From: Mucilaginibacter sp. SMC90
GTDB taxonomy: Bacteria > Bacteroidota > Bacteroidia > Sphingobacteriales > Sphingobacteriaceae
DNA length: 64,000 nt
Assembly: GCF_022811725.1 (NCBI RefSeq)
Contig: NZ_CP094527.1
Span: 1,798,001 to 1,862,000, forward strand
Direction of reading: 5' to 3'
Part shown: positions 27,330 through 37,121 of the stretch, piece by piece
Position numbering within the stretch: position 1 is the stretch's first letter
Layout: each line of letters starts with the position of its first letter
Program-made: the position numbers and the translations under genes
Notes under the pieces: model-generated
The model's input: the letters and a program-made list of their open reading frames with translations, nothing else
Told to the model about the DNA's origin: nothing
Database searches by the model: none

Positions 27330-28802
27330 ATGAATACAGATCTGCGGTTAAGTTTACAGGATATTACCAGGGAATTTCCGGGCGTAAAGGCGCTTGATGC
27401 AGTAAGCCTTGACTTGTACCGTGGAGAAGTGCTTGCCCTTTGCGGCGAAAATGGTGCCGGCAAAAGTACGCTCATGAATGTCCTTTCGGGTAACCTGCAA
27501 CCAGATAAAGGGCATATTTTGCTTAATGGCCGGCAAATCAACATAACTCATCCTCAGCAGGCTTTTGAGCATGGTATCGCTATTGTTTACCAGCATCTCA
27601 GTTTAATAGAAAGCCTAAGCATTGCCGAAAATATATATGCCAATCAGCAGCCTTGTAATAAAGCCGGATTTATAGATTTTAAAAAGTTGATCAGTAATAC
27701 GGCCGGTCTTCTAAAACGCCTACGCATCGATCTTGACCCGAAAGTACCTGTAGGCAGGCTTTCTGCAGCGCAAAAACAAATGGTTGAAATAGCCAAGGCA
27801 TTGGTTAAGGAACCCCAGATAATGATACTTGACGAGCCCACCGCATCTTTAACCGAAAGGGAAACTGCTATCCTGTTTGATATTATTGCGGGGCTTAAAG
27901 CAAAAGGAGTTTCAGTGATTTACATATCGCACCGCCTTGACGAGATCTTTTCTATCGCCGATAGGGTAGCCGTTCTTAAAGATGGCAAAATGCAGGGCGC
28001 TTTTACCCGAAGTGAACTTTCCCGCAACCAGCTGATCAAACTGATGGTTGGCCGTGAAATTAGGCAAATTGAAAGGCAGTCGTTTATCAGCAAGGATGTG
28101 CTTTTAGAAACGGTGCATTTAACCGGTAAAGGTTTTACTGATATCGGCTTTAAGCTGCACGGCGGAGAAATACTTGGTTTTGCCGGGTTGGCCGGTGCAG
28201 GCAGAACAGAACTGGCAAGGGCGATATTCGGTGCTGATGAAAAGAAGGGCGTTGTAAGGCTAAAAGGGACAGAAGTAAATATCAGTCATCCCCTCGGGGC
28301 CATAAAACACGGGATAGCTTATGTACCTGAAGACAGGAAGCAACTGGGCCTGTTCCTTGATATGTCTGTTACAGATAATATTGGATGTTTGTTATCCTGC
28401 GCAAATAATGCCTGGACATTTAACCGTGACGAAGCCACCAAAACGGCCAAAAAGTTTATTGAAAAGCTTCACATTGTCCCCGCTAATGAAAAAAGAAAAG
28501 TGCTAAACCTAAGTGGCGGTAACCAGCAAAAAGTGGTGCTTTCCAAATGGCTCAATACCAATCCGGAGATATTTATTGTGGATGAGCCAACGCATGGTAT
28601 CGATGTCGGCGCAAAATTCGAGATATATAGCATCCTTGCTTCCCTGGCCCAAGAGGGTAAGGGCGTCATGATCATATCAAGCGACATTCCCGAACTACTT
28701 GGCGTTTGTGACCGCATCATAGTACTTCGCGAAGGTGTAATAGCCGGAGAGCTATTAGCCGGCGATGCATCCGAAGAAAAAATACTTGCCTTAGCTACCT
28801 GA
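27330..28802 (+). CDS. Ribose-type sugar ABC importer, duplicated ATPase subunit
   Basis: A 490-residue ATPase with two ABC cassettes. The first has Walker A GENGAGKST, signature LSAAQKQ and Walker B IMILDEP; the second has a degenerate Walker A (GLAGAGRTE), signature LSGGNQQ and Walker B IFIVDEP. This is the normal RbsA/XylG pattern with one weak site. The ATG at 27330 fits one base after the apsD stop; a TTG 30 bases earlier overlaps apsD and is rejected. With the permease and lipoprotein that follow it makes a complete importer, proposed for D-apiose. Complete sugar ABC importers of this class are uncommon in Bacteroidota. Confidence 0.9.
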   Translation: MNTDLRLSLQDITREFPGVKALDAVSLDLYRGEVLALCGENGAGKSTLMNVLSGNLQPDKGHILLNGRQINITHPQQAFEHGIAIVYQHLSLIESLSIAENIYANQQPCNKAGFIDFKKLISNTAGLLKRLRIDLDPKVPVGRLSAAQKQMVEIAKALVKEPQIMILDEPTASLTERETAILFDIIAGLKAKGVSVIYISHRLDEIFSIADRVAVLKDGKMQGAFTRSELSRNQLIKLMVGREIRQIERQSFISKDVLLETVHLTGKGFTDIGFKLHGGEILGFAGLAGAGRTELARAIFGADEKKGVVRLKGTEVNISHPLGAIKHGIAYVPEDRKQLGLFLDMSVTDNIGCLLSCANNAWTFNRDEATKTAKKFIEKLHIVPANEKRKVLNLSGGNQQKVVLSKWLNTNPEIFIVDEPTHGIDVGAKFEIYSILASLAQEGKGVMIISSDIPELLGVCDRIIVLREGVIAGELLAGDASEEKILALAT

Positions 28803-28807
28803 TTGTT

Positions 28808-29752
28808 ATGTTAAAAAAACTATTTGAAAACCGGCTATATTCATTTGCAGTGATATTAGTGATCATTGTTGCCATGGCAAGTATGGTTTATCCTGCAATA
28901 TTCCCCACGTTTGATAATTTTTCGCAAATATTATTAAACCTCTCCACTGATACCATCGTGGCCGTTGGTATGATGATGTTGCTCATTTCGGGTACGTTTG
29001 ACCTGTCTGTAGGTTCAACCGTAGCTTTTACGGGTTGTTTTACGTCATACCTCATGTTCTTCGGCCATGTTCCGGTACCTATTGCCATAGCCGCAGGGCT
29101 TGCGTGCGCATTACTTATCGGGTTTATAAATGGTTATCTTATCGCTTATCAAAAAATCAATGCCATGATACAAACCCTGGCTATGATGGGCATTGTACGG
29201 GGTGCTGCGCTTATGGTAAGCGGTTCGGGCATTCAGGGGCTGCCATACTGGTTCAATGCCATTGGCCAGTCGCGGCTGTTGGGCTTGCAAATGCCGGTTT
29301 GGTATATGCTGATAACCGTGGCATTGTTTACAGTTCTTTTTAGTCGCACGGTGATTTTCAGACGATATTATTACATCGGCGGAAACGAAAAGGCGGCAGA
29401 GCTTTCCGGAATCCGTGTAAAACGCATGAAGATGCTGAGCTTTGTTTTATCGTCTTTTTTAGCGGGCGTTGCAGGGATACTCCTAACATCGCGCATGGGG
29501 GCCGCCTTGCCCACCATGGGGCGGGGGCTGGAGCTAAAGGTAATTACAGCTGTAATACTTGGCGGTGCCAGTTTAAGCGGCGGCACAGGCAAAATGCCCG
29601 GCGCTTTGCTTGGTGCCTTGTTTATGGGTGTTATTGGTAACATCATGGTGATCTCAAGGGTTTCGGGTTACTGGCAGGATATTATATTAGGTTTAATATT
29701 GATAGCTATTTTATGGCTCGATAAATCATTGCAAAAGAAATATGCGTTATAA
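28808..29752 (+). CDS. Ribose-type sugar ABC importer, permease subunit
   Basis: A 314-residue polytopic inner-membrane protein of the RbsC family with about eight to ten hydrophobic helices. The loop GGNEKAAELSGIRVKRMK (about 197-214) is the EAA-like contact with the ATPase. It starts 5 bases after the ATPase gene and overlaps the binding-protein gene by 11 bases. The transporter should be a homodimer of this subunit. Substrate proposed as D-apiose from the operon. Confidence 0.92.
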   Translation: MLKKLFENRLYSFAVILVIIVAMASMVYPAIFPTFDNFSQILLNLSTDTIVAVGMMMLLISGTFDLSVGSTVAFTGCFTSYLMFFGHVPVPIAIAAGLACALLIGFINGYLIAYQKINAMIQTLAMMGIVRGAALMVSGSGIQGLPYWFNAIGQSRLLGLQMPVWYMLITVALFTVLFSRTVIFRRYYYIGGNEKAAELSGIRVKRMKMLSFVLSSFLAGVAGILLTSRMGAALPTMGRGLELKVITAVILGGASLSGGTGKMPGALLGALFMGVIGNIMVISRVSGYWQDIILGLILIAILWLDKSLQKKYAL

Positions 29753-30773
29753 TTTCAAACCCCGCCACAATATTTTTATTGTCTGTTTATTGGCAATGGT
29801 TTCATCGTGCCAGTTACCCGCCCGCAATGAGGCGCAGTCGGCCCGGTTAACTTACGATGACGGGCCTACAGATACAAAGCTCAGCAACGAGGAGTATGTG
29901 ATGGTAACAACCTCAGTTACGATGCCCATGTACGTTAATCATGATCAGGCCGCATTTTTAAAATGGGGAAAGGAGAAGGGCGTAAAAGTATCCATCCTCG
30001 GCCCGGCCGAGTGGGATGTAGCCGGACAGATCAATACTATTGAAGAAGTGATCAACTCCAGGCCCACGGGGCTGTTGATAAATGGAACCGATCCTTCGTT
30101 GGCTCATGCCATAAATAAAGCTGTTGAGGCAGGCATACCTACAGTAGTTTATGATTCAGATATTCCCAACTCAAAACGGAATGCCTTTTTGGGTACCGAT
30201 TGGTATGAAATTGGTAAAATGCAGGGCGAAGAGATCGTAAAATTACTGCACGGCAAAGGCAAGGTAGCCTATATGGGGATACTTGGATTAAACAATATGG
30301 AAGCCGGCTTCAGCGGGTTGTTGGATGTGTTCAAAAAATACCCGGGGATACAAGTTGTCGGCAAGTTTGATGATAAGGCCAATGTTGAGGAAGCCGCTAA
30401 GATCACTTCCGACTTATTGGCCGCACACCCTGATATAGCCGCGTTTGCCGGCTTTGATTCCAATTCGGGGCCTGGTATAGCTTTGGCCGTGAAAGAGGCT
30501 GGTAAGGCAGGGAAAATCAAAATTACCACGGTAGACAGGGAGCCTGAGCATCTTGCCCTTGTGAAACAGGGGGTGATACAAATGCTTGCCGGGCAAAAAA
30601 GAGAACTTTTTACCTGGTACGGCGCTCAGTTTTTGTATGATATGGCACATCATACCAACAAGCTTTCGGGTAATGACAGGAAGGCTGGCATAACAGATGT
30701 TCCTTATACTGTAAATACCGGCTTATTAAAGATAACGAGTGAAAATATAGATCAGTTCATTAACGTTCATTAA
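29742..30773 (+). CDS. Ribose-type sugar ABC importer, substrate-binding lipoprotein
   Basis: A 343-residue periplasmic binding protein of the peripla_BP_4 (RbsB) family. A lipobox VSSC with C23 anchors it to a membrane, unusual next to soluble Gram-negative homologues but normal in this phylum. Family features are the ligand-contact regions DSDIPNSKR, GTDWYEIG and DREPEHLALVKQG. The gene overlaps the permease by 11 bases and shares the A of its TAA with the next ATG (TAATG), so the three are tightly coupled. Ligand inferred as D-apiose. Confidence 0.9.
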   Translation: MRYNFKPRHNIFIVCLLAMVSSCQLPARNEAQSARLTYDDGPTDTKLSNEEYVMVTTSVTMPMYVNHDQAAFLKWGKEKGVKVSILGPAEWDVAGQINTIEEVINSRPTGLLINGTDPSLAHAINKAVEAGIPTVVYDSDIPNSKRNAFLGTDWYEIGKMQGEEIVKLLHGKGKVAYMGILGLNNMEAGFSGLLDVFKKYPGIQVVGKFDDKANVEEAAKITSDLLAAHPDIAAFAGFDSNSGPGIALAVKEAGKAGKIKITTVDREPEHLALVKQGVIQMLAGQKRELFTWYGAQFLYDMAHHTNKLSGNDRKAGITDVPYTVNTGLLKITSENIDQFINVH

Positions 30774-32506
30774 TGGAGATGCAGCTAAAAGCAGGAGAGA
30801 TATCAGTACGTTATGAAAATGGCTTTTTGCGTTACATTAATTATGGTAATGCAGAGGTGCTTCGTATGATCTACTTTGCTCTGCGCGACGGTAACTGGGG
30901 GACACTGGATGCTGTGATCAGCAATGAACATATCGTATCGGGAGATAGATCATTTACCATTCATTATGATTGCAAGCATCGCTATCAAAACACGGATATC
31001 TGCGAATGGAAGGTGAGTATTACAGGCAAAGAAAATGGCGAAATAGCATACGGAATCTCAGGGCAATACCTTGTTGATTTTAAAAAGAACAGGACAGGCC
31101 TTTGTGTTCTTCACCCTGCAGATGGAGAACAAGCGCAGGAGATCATAATTATCCATACCGATGGCTCTTATGAACACACTTTTCTGCCTCAATTTATAGC
31201 TCCTCAGGATCTTTTTAAACAGATAAGATCGTTGAGGGTAAAAAAAGACGAACATTGGTACAGGGTAGATTTTGAAGGCGATATATTTGAAACGGAAGAC
31301 CAGCGAAACTGGACTGATGCGTCTTTCAAAACTTTCTGTACACCGCTTGATCTGCCTTTCCCGGTTTCTGTTAAAGCGGGAGACAAGGTACATCAAAAAG
31401 TAACCTTCGTTCCCGAAACTGTTTTGCCGGGGTTAAATAAAGATGCATCTGATACTCTGATCATAACTTTTTCAGATTATTTGAGGGCAATGCCTGAGAT
31501 TGGTGTCGGCAAATCAACAACAATTGATCATATACTTTCTGTCGAATCTGTTGACCTGTTAAAAAAGCTTCAGTTACAACACTATCAAACCGATGTGGAT
31601 ATGACTATACCACATTGGGCCAATGTTTTTGAGGTTGATGTTGCAAACGCCCGGTATTTACACTTACCGCTAACGGTAAGCCTGGTCCTTAGCGATGATT
31701 TTGAAAAGGATTACGATGATTTTATCCGTTTTTGTACCAAATATCAGGTCAATCTTCACGCTGTATTATTACTATCCGCCGGTAAGCTGGTAACCAGTAG
31801 CGGAGTAGCTGCTTCCGCAGCAGCGTTTTCGAAACAATTAATGGATGTGGATACCGGTATTGGTTCTCATTATAATTTTACGGAGATCAACCGGCATTGC
31901 TTAACGCCGGTTGATGGACAGTTTATCAGCTATGCTATACATCCCCAGGAGCATGCATTCGATGACCTGACAATGGTAGAGAATATTGCGGGCCAGGCAG
32001 CAACGGTGAAAACCGTCAAACATGCTTTTGGTGAAAGTGTGCCGGTTCACATTACCCCACTTACCTTACGCCGCAGGTTTAACCCTTATGCTAATGATCC
32101 GGCTGCTAAACTATGGTCATCTGAGCAACGTGCAGATCCCAGACAAAAAAACGCGCTTGGTGCACTATTCCTGCTGGGTAGTTTAAAGGGCTTGTCAATA
32201 TCCGGTGCTAAAAGCGTTACCTGTTTCCAAACAATAGGAGATGAAGGGCTGATAACTGCAGATTTAAAAGCTTTCCCAGTTTATGATGCTTTGCGTGCTC
32301 TTGTGCAAATTGGCTCAAAACAAATAGTTGATACACGCTCAAGCCATCCCTTAATGGTTGATTGCATGTTATTTGATAATGGCAATATGCTGGTATGGAA
32401 TTATACCAACGAGGAACAACGGGTGCAGTTTCCTGGCCACCGCCTTATCAGCCTGCAGCCGCAGCAGATTCTGTCGTTGCCATCAGGCTTTGCGCAATAC
32501 CTCTGA
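30773..32506 (+). CDS. apnL: Probable D-apionate lactonase
   Basis: A 577-residue cytoplasmic protein. From memory of the ApnL family it shows its landmarks: EVLRMIYFALRDGNWG near residue 28, NRTGLCVLHP near 106, and EDQRNWTDASFKT near 175, which I regard as the strongest signature. ApnL opens D-apionolactone, the product of ApsD, to D-apionate. It starts within the stop codon of the binding-protein gene (TAATG), with a second ATG two codons on. Its last 24 bases overlap the convergent araC-type gene. No signal peptide. The assignment is firm given family pattern plus context; no biochemical residue was checked. Confidence 0.78.
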   Translation: MEMQLKAGEISVRYENGFLRYINYGNAEVLRMIYFALRDGNWGTLDAVISNEHIVSGDRSFTIHYDCKHRYQNTDICEWKVSITGKENGEIAYGISGQYLVDFKKNRTGLCVLHPADGEQAQEIIIIHTDGSYEHTFLPQFIAPQDLFKQIRSLRVKKDEHWYRVDFEGDIFETEDQRNWTDASFKTFCTPLDLPFPVSVKAGDKVHQKVTFVPETVLPGLNKDASDTLIITFSDYLRAMPEIGVGKSTTIDHILSVESVDLLKKLQLQHYQTDVDMTIPHWANVFEVDVANARYLHLPLTVSLVLSDDFEKDYDDFIRFCTKYQVNLHAVLLLSAGKLVTSSGVAASAAAFSKQLMDVDTGIGSHYNFTEINRHCLTPVDGQFISYAIHPQEHAFDDLTMVENIAGQAATVKTVKHAFGESVPVHITPLTLRRRFNPYANDPAAKLWSSEQRADPRQKNALGALFLLGSLKGLSISGAKSVTCFQTIGDEGLITADLKAFPVYDALRALVQIGSKQIVDTRSSHPLMVDCMLFDNGNMLVWNYTNEEQRVQFPGHRLISLQPQQILSLPSGFAQYL

Positions 32507-33400
32507 TATCTTTTTCTTCCCTTTTTCGCGGTACGCACTTGGCGTCAGTTTTACTATTCTTTTAAACAATTTATGAAAATTGGACAAACTGTTAAACCCA
32601 CTGGAGAAACATATTTCGCTAATATCTAAATGGTTCTCCATCAACAACTCGCAGGCATATGAAATTCTTACTTCTGATAGATAATCGAAATAGCTTTTGC
32701 GGGTGTGCATTTTAAAATACCGGCAAAAGGCAGATGGTGTAAGGTTAATAAGGTCGGCTACGGATGCAAGTGACACCGGTTCTTTAAAATGTTGTGCGGT
32801 GTAAACGTATACAGTATTTACCTTCCATGAATGCAGATCGCTCACCTGTTTCATGTTCACCACCGGATTGAGCAGGATAAAATCATCAGATCGGGCAATC
32901 GTATCTAATACCGATAATAGCTCGATAATGGCTGTTGTTTCGTTAAGGTTAGCCATCTCTGTTAATTTTCGTTTTATTTCATCAAGCAGGCTGCCCTTTA
33001 ATTTTATACCTTGTTGCGCCCTGTCAAGCAATTGCCTTATATGCGCAAATTCTCTTACTGAAAAAAAATCGTCACCTAAAAAATTCTCTTTAAACTGGAT
33101 AACTATCGTCCTTATATTTTCATCAGGATGGGCGCGGTAATAGTCCTTATCTCTTTGCCGTGTGTGCGGCAGGTTTTTGCCCAGCAATAATATTTCTCCT
33201 TCTTCAATAGGGTTAATATAGTTACCAATAAAATTTGTCCCTTTTGCGGTGATGCAATAAAGCAGTTCAATTTCCGGATGAAAATGCCATGGATTGTTCC
33301 ACACGATCTCATCGCCTTTTATGATGATCGAATTGCCCGGCGAGGGTATGATTTTTAATAAATGAGGTTTTTGCGCAATGCGCGATTGTGCTAAAGCCAT
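32483..33400 (-). CDS. AraC-family transcriptional regulator, cupin sensor
   Basis: A 305-residue regulator. The N-terminal cupin region (about 25-110) has PWHFHPEIELLY and PHTRQRD and should bind the inducing sugar. The C-terminal pair of helix-turn-helix motifs (about 205-300) includes LTPSAFCRYFK and FSSGFNSLSNFHKLFK. It is convergent with apnL (24-base overlap at the 3' ends) and divergent from the SusC gene across 605 bases, so it is placed to control both halves of the apiose locus. Being an activator responding to apiose or an apiosyl oligosaccharide is inference. Confidence 0.88.
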   Translation of the reverse strand: MALAQSRIAQKPHLLKIIPSPGNSIIIKGDEIVWNNPWHFHPEIELLYCITAKGTNFIGNYINPIEEGEILLLGKNLPHTRQRDKDYYRAHPDENIRTIVIQFKENFLGDDFFSVREFAHIRQLLDRAQQGIKLKGSLLDEIKRKLTEMANLNETTAIIELLSVLDTIARSDDFILLNPVVNMKQVSDLHSWKVNTVYVYTAQHFKEPVSLASVADLINLTPSAFCRYFKMHTRKSYFDYLSEVRISYACELLMENHLDISEICFSSGFNSLSNFHKLFKRIVKLTPSAYREKGKKKISEVLRKA

Positions 33401-34005
33401 CTTATGTACAAATTCAGGTTATTAATTGGAGCCGATATCCTAAAGTAAGGAAAGTTAAATCAAAAACAAAAACCTTCAATTGAACACATGATGATGTAAA
33501 GTTGCAGAATGCGGGCCTATAACCCCGGTTGGGTTTATAGGGGCAAAAAGGGGCTTGCAATTGGCTAAAATAGCATCTACAATGACCAATATAACGGATG
33601 TGCATTTCTGTGCCCCGGCTTAATTTTATCTAATCGCGGGTAGGCCGCTTTTTATAACCAATTGAACAAGTGTACGGTAGCCAATATCAGATAACACAGG
33701 CCGCTTTAGGGCTAAAGGAATAATTGTACTGCCCGATGAGGTTCTGCTACAGATGGTTGTTGTAAGCGACCTGGTTTTTAAATATTTGCTTAAATCAAAA
33801 GTTATGGGAAAATTCTATAAAACAATTATCGGTCATAAAACAACATTATACTTCAATAAAAACTCCGGCATAAGTGATTATCCGTACCGGTAGAATTGCT
33901 GCCGGATATTAAATAATGAAACGCCCGGCCTGACCTTCAAATACCAGGTGACCTTACGGGCTAATTATATAAACCCAACATACCAATTAAATCAATTTAA
34001 AGATC
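33401..34005. promoter_or_regulatory. Divergent control region between AraC-type gene and SusC operon
   Basis: 605 bases with no credible gene. Bases 33516-33541 form an imperfect hairpin (CCTATAA and TTATAGG arms, CCC/GGG inner pairs with one bulged T), a possible operator. The last 150 bases are AT-rich and should carry the susC promoter; no TAnnTTTG element is clear. A 63-codon minus-strand frame (33414-33605) is not convincing. Confidence 0.45.
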
Positions 34006-37000
34006 ATGAGAAGATTAAAGATCACGACATGTTCATGCATTCTTTTGTGCAATTTTATTGCACACGCGAGTGATGGACGGGCGTCTGCGCCGGGAATAAC
34101 AACCGGCTGGACTAACAGGCCCGAAGCTAACTATCCACTTTCTGCCACGGCAATAATAAAAATTACCGGCAAGGTAACAGATAGCAAGGGAGCACCCTTA
34201 CCGGGTGTTAATGTTATTGTAAAAGGTGTTGCCGGTGGTACGGTTACCGATGTAAATGGCAGCTTTAATATCGATGTGCCTAATCAGTCTGCTGTGCTGG
34301 TGTTCAGTTTTGTAGGTTTTAAATCGCAGGAAGTGACAGTTGGCACGCAAACTGCAATTAATGTTCAACTCACCGAAACCAATAATTCGCTCGATGAAGT
34401 GGTTGTGATAGGTTACGGAACACAACGGAAAACCGATCTTACAGGTTCAATAGCGTCTGTTTCATCTAAAGACTTCGCGCAGCAGCCTGTTAGTCGTATT
34501 GACCAGGTACTTAGCGGGCGTGCTTCGGGCGTACAGGTTACCAATGCCAGTGGTGCCCCCGGTGCCGACGTCAGGATCCGGGTACGCGGATCAAATTCTG
34601 TTTTGGGTGATAACAGCCCGCTTTATGTTATAGACGGTTTTGTGGGCGGTGATTTTAGCATTATTAATCCTAATGATATTGAAAATATACAAATACTAAA
34701 AGACGCGGCTTCTACCGCTATATATGGCAGCCGGGGTGCCAACGGCGTGGTAATTGTGACCACAAAAAAAGGGATCAACGGTTTCAAAGTCACTTACGAG
34801 GCTCAGGGCTCAACCTCTTCTGTTCCCAAAAAATGGAATGTGCTTAATGCCTATGATTATGCAACTATTGCCAATGAACGTGCTGCGGCGCTTAATAGCG
34901 GTGCATTGTTTACTGAAGATCAGTTGAATTCATTTAAGAATAACCCCGGAACGGATTGGCAAAGCCTTGTGTTCCGGCAAGCTTACGGGCAGCAGCACCA
35001 GCTTACTTTTTCGGGTGGCAGCGATAAAACAACCTATCTGGTGTCTGCCAACTATTTAAATCAAAATGGTATAGTTGAAAACACCGGTTTTAAACGCTAC
35101 AATTTTAAAACCAACCTTAATGCCCGTCCATCGGATAAATTTACTCTTCGTTTTAACGTTACAGGCTCAAGAATTGAGAACCATAACAATAATTTAAAAT
35201 CAGGAAGCGGTAACCCTATTGTACAGGCGCTTTCATGGGCGCCAACAACCCCTGCCCGCGACGGAAATGGCGATTATATCACCCAGGATCCAACAGGTTC
35301 TGTAGGTATAAGCCCGCTGGTGCAATTATATGATGCCGTAAATGATGATAACCGTAATTTACTGAATACAATAGGCGGAGTAAACTATAAACTCCCGGTT
35401 GAAGGTTTGGCCCTTGACCTGCAGTACGGTATTAATTACCTGGGCTTACAGGATGGTTCATGGGGAGGCAGCTATGTTACTTTAGGGAATCCTTTTGCTA
35501 ACAGGAGCACCCTCGAAGAGATTACCCAGCAAAGCACCAGTCAATTAAGTTACGACCGTATATTCAACAAAGATCATCATCTTAGTGCCGTACTGGTGTT
35601 TGAGACGCAAAAAACAGTAGATAACAGTTTTTCGGCTACAGGCAACACGTTGTTTTTTCCTAATCTTGGTTATTATAACCTGTCGCTTGCTAATTCCTTT
35701 GCAGTGGGTGCAGGTTACAGCAAATATTCATTAACATCTTATTTAGGTCGTGTTAACTATTCCTATAAGGATAAATACCTGTTATCCTTGGCGGTAAGGA
35801 GAGATGGTTCTTCGAAATTTGCGCCGGGCAACAAGTACAGCACCTTTCCATCTGTGAGCCTGGGTTATAACCTGGCGCAGGAGAGCTTTGTTAAGGATAT
35901 GAATTTCTTTAATACCTTGAAAATAAGAGGAAGCTGGGGTAAAACAGGTAGTCAGGCTATAGGTCCTTATGCTACGCTGTCTACTTATACAACAGGGGTT
36001 CCCGGAGCGTTCAATTATTCGGGGGTTATATATGGTATTCAGCTCGGAAACCCGGGTAACCCTAACCTGCGGTGGGAAACAACCAAGCAAACAGATATTG
36101 GGCTTGAATTTTCGGTGCTTGACGGACGCCTGTCTTTTGAAGGTGATTATTTCGTAAAAAATACCAGCGATCTTTTGCTTAACCAGGCACTGCCCGAGTA
36201 CGTAGGCGGTGGTGTACAAACCAAAAACGTTGGCGCTGTACGCAATAATGGCTTCGACCTGAATTTAACTGCCAACCTGATGAAAAGCAGTGGTTTTAAC
36301 TGGACAAGCGGTATCAATTTTTCTTATGTAAAAAACAGGGTGACAAGCCTGGGCGGCATTGCACCAAGACTTGCTTACGGTACAGGTGTTGGTGGTGGGA
36401 TGTCAACCACTAACGAATTTGAGGTGCAGCCAGGCTACTCACTGGGTTCATACTGGGGGCTTAAATATTTAGGTACCTGGAAGCCGGGCGAGGCTGCTGA
36501 AGCTGCAAAATACAATGCCAAACCAGGTGATTCACGTTACCAGGACCTGAATGGCGACGGCCAGATCAATGGCGATGACTTTCAGATCATTGGTACTGGG
36601 ATCCCTACTACTACAGCCGGTTGGAACAACACATTTACCTATAATCGTTTCACGCTGAACATATTTTTGCAAGCAGTTTTTGGTGTTGATAAACTGGATT
36701 ATACACGTGCAGTGGCAATGTCGGGCAGTGGGGATGCCCGGCAGTATATCCTGTCGGAAATTAAGGACCGCTATATTCCCGGAACAAACGAAAGTTCAGA
36801 TATTCCCGCATTCAGCAGTACTAACCAAACGTTTACGCAATCGAGCAGGTTTCTGGAAAACGGCAGTTTTGTCCGTGTAAAAAATGTTAGCTTGTCTTAC
36901 AACTTTCCGCATGTTGTAAATAATAAAGGCAACATCAGGTTATTTGTAAGCGGTACCAACCTGTTCACCTTCACTAAGTATAAAGGGCTCGATCCGGAAG

Positions 37001-37101
37001 CAAATAATATCGGCTCCGGAACAGATACTGCACAGGGTATTGATTATGGTGCTTATCCCAACGCAAGGATTTATACAGCCGGTATCTCTTTATCATATTA
37101 A
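34006..37101 (+). CDS. SusC/RagA TonB-dependent transporter of the apiose locus
   Basis: A 1031-residue outer-membrane transporter without an STN domain. After the signal peptide come a carboxypeptidase-regulatory-like domain (about 52-128, GKVTDSKGAPLPGVNV), the TonB box region and plug (about 135-265; VVVIGYGTQ and KDAASTAIYGSRGANG) and a beta-barrel ending in Tyr. Lacking STN, it is not controlled by an anti-sigma factor, in keeping with the AraC-type gene next door. SusD starts 20 bases after it, followed by apiosidase genes, so it should import apiose-containing oligosaccharides. Confidence 0.95.
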   Translation: MRRLKITTCSCILLCNFIAHASDGRASAPGITTGWTNRPEANYPLSATAIIKITGKVTDSKGAPLPGVNVIVKGVAGGTVTDVNGSFNIDVPNQSAVLVFSFVGFKSQEVTVGTQTAINVQLTETNNSLDEVVVIGYGTQRKTDLTGSIASVSSKDFAQQPVSRIDQVLSGRASGVQVTNASGAPGADVRIRVRGSNSVLGDNSPLYVIDGFVGGDFSIINPNDIENIQILKDAASTAIYGSRGANGVVIVTTKKGINGFKVTYEAQGSTSSVPKKWNVLNAYDYATIANERAAALNSGALFTEDQLNSFKNNPGTDWQSLVFRQAYGQQHQLTFSGGSDKTTYLVSANYLNQNGIVENTGFKRYNFKTNLNARPSDKFTLRFNVTGSRIENHNNNLKSGSGNPIVQALSWAPTTPARDGNGDYITQDPTGSVGISPLVQLYDAVNDDNRNLLNTIGGVNYKLPVEGLALDLQYGINYLGLQDGSWGGSYVTLGNPFANRSTLEEITQQSTSQLSYDRIFNKDHHLSAVLVFETQKTVDNSFSATGNTLFFPNLGYYNLSLANSFAVGAGYSKYSLTSYLGRVNYSYKDKYLLSLAVRRDGSSKFAPGNKYSTFPSVSLGYNLAQESFVKDMNFFNTLKIRGSWGKTGSQAIGPYATLSTYTTGVPGAFNYSGVIYGIQLGNPGNPNLRWETTKQTDIGLEFSVLDGRLSFEGDYFVKNTSDLLLNQALPEYVGGGVQTKNVGAVRNNGFDLNLTANLMKSSGFNWTSGINFSYVKNRVTSLGGIAPRLAYGTGVGGGMSTTNEFEVQPGYSLGSYWGLKYLGTWKPGEAAEAAKYNAKPGDSRYQDLNGDGQINGDDFQIIGTGIPTTTAGWNNTFTYNRFTLNIFLQAVFGVDKLDYTRAVAMSGSGDARQYILSEIKDRYIPGTNESSDIPAFSSTNQTFTQSSRFLENGSFVRVKNVSLSYNFPHVVNNKGNIRLFVSGTNLFTFTKYKGLDPEANNIGSGTDTAQGIDYGAYPNARIYTAGISLSY

Positions 37102-37121
37102 TTTTAGTAATCAAGAAGGAC

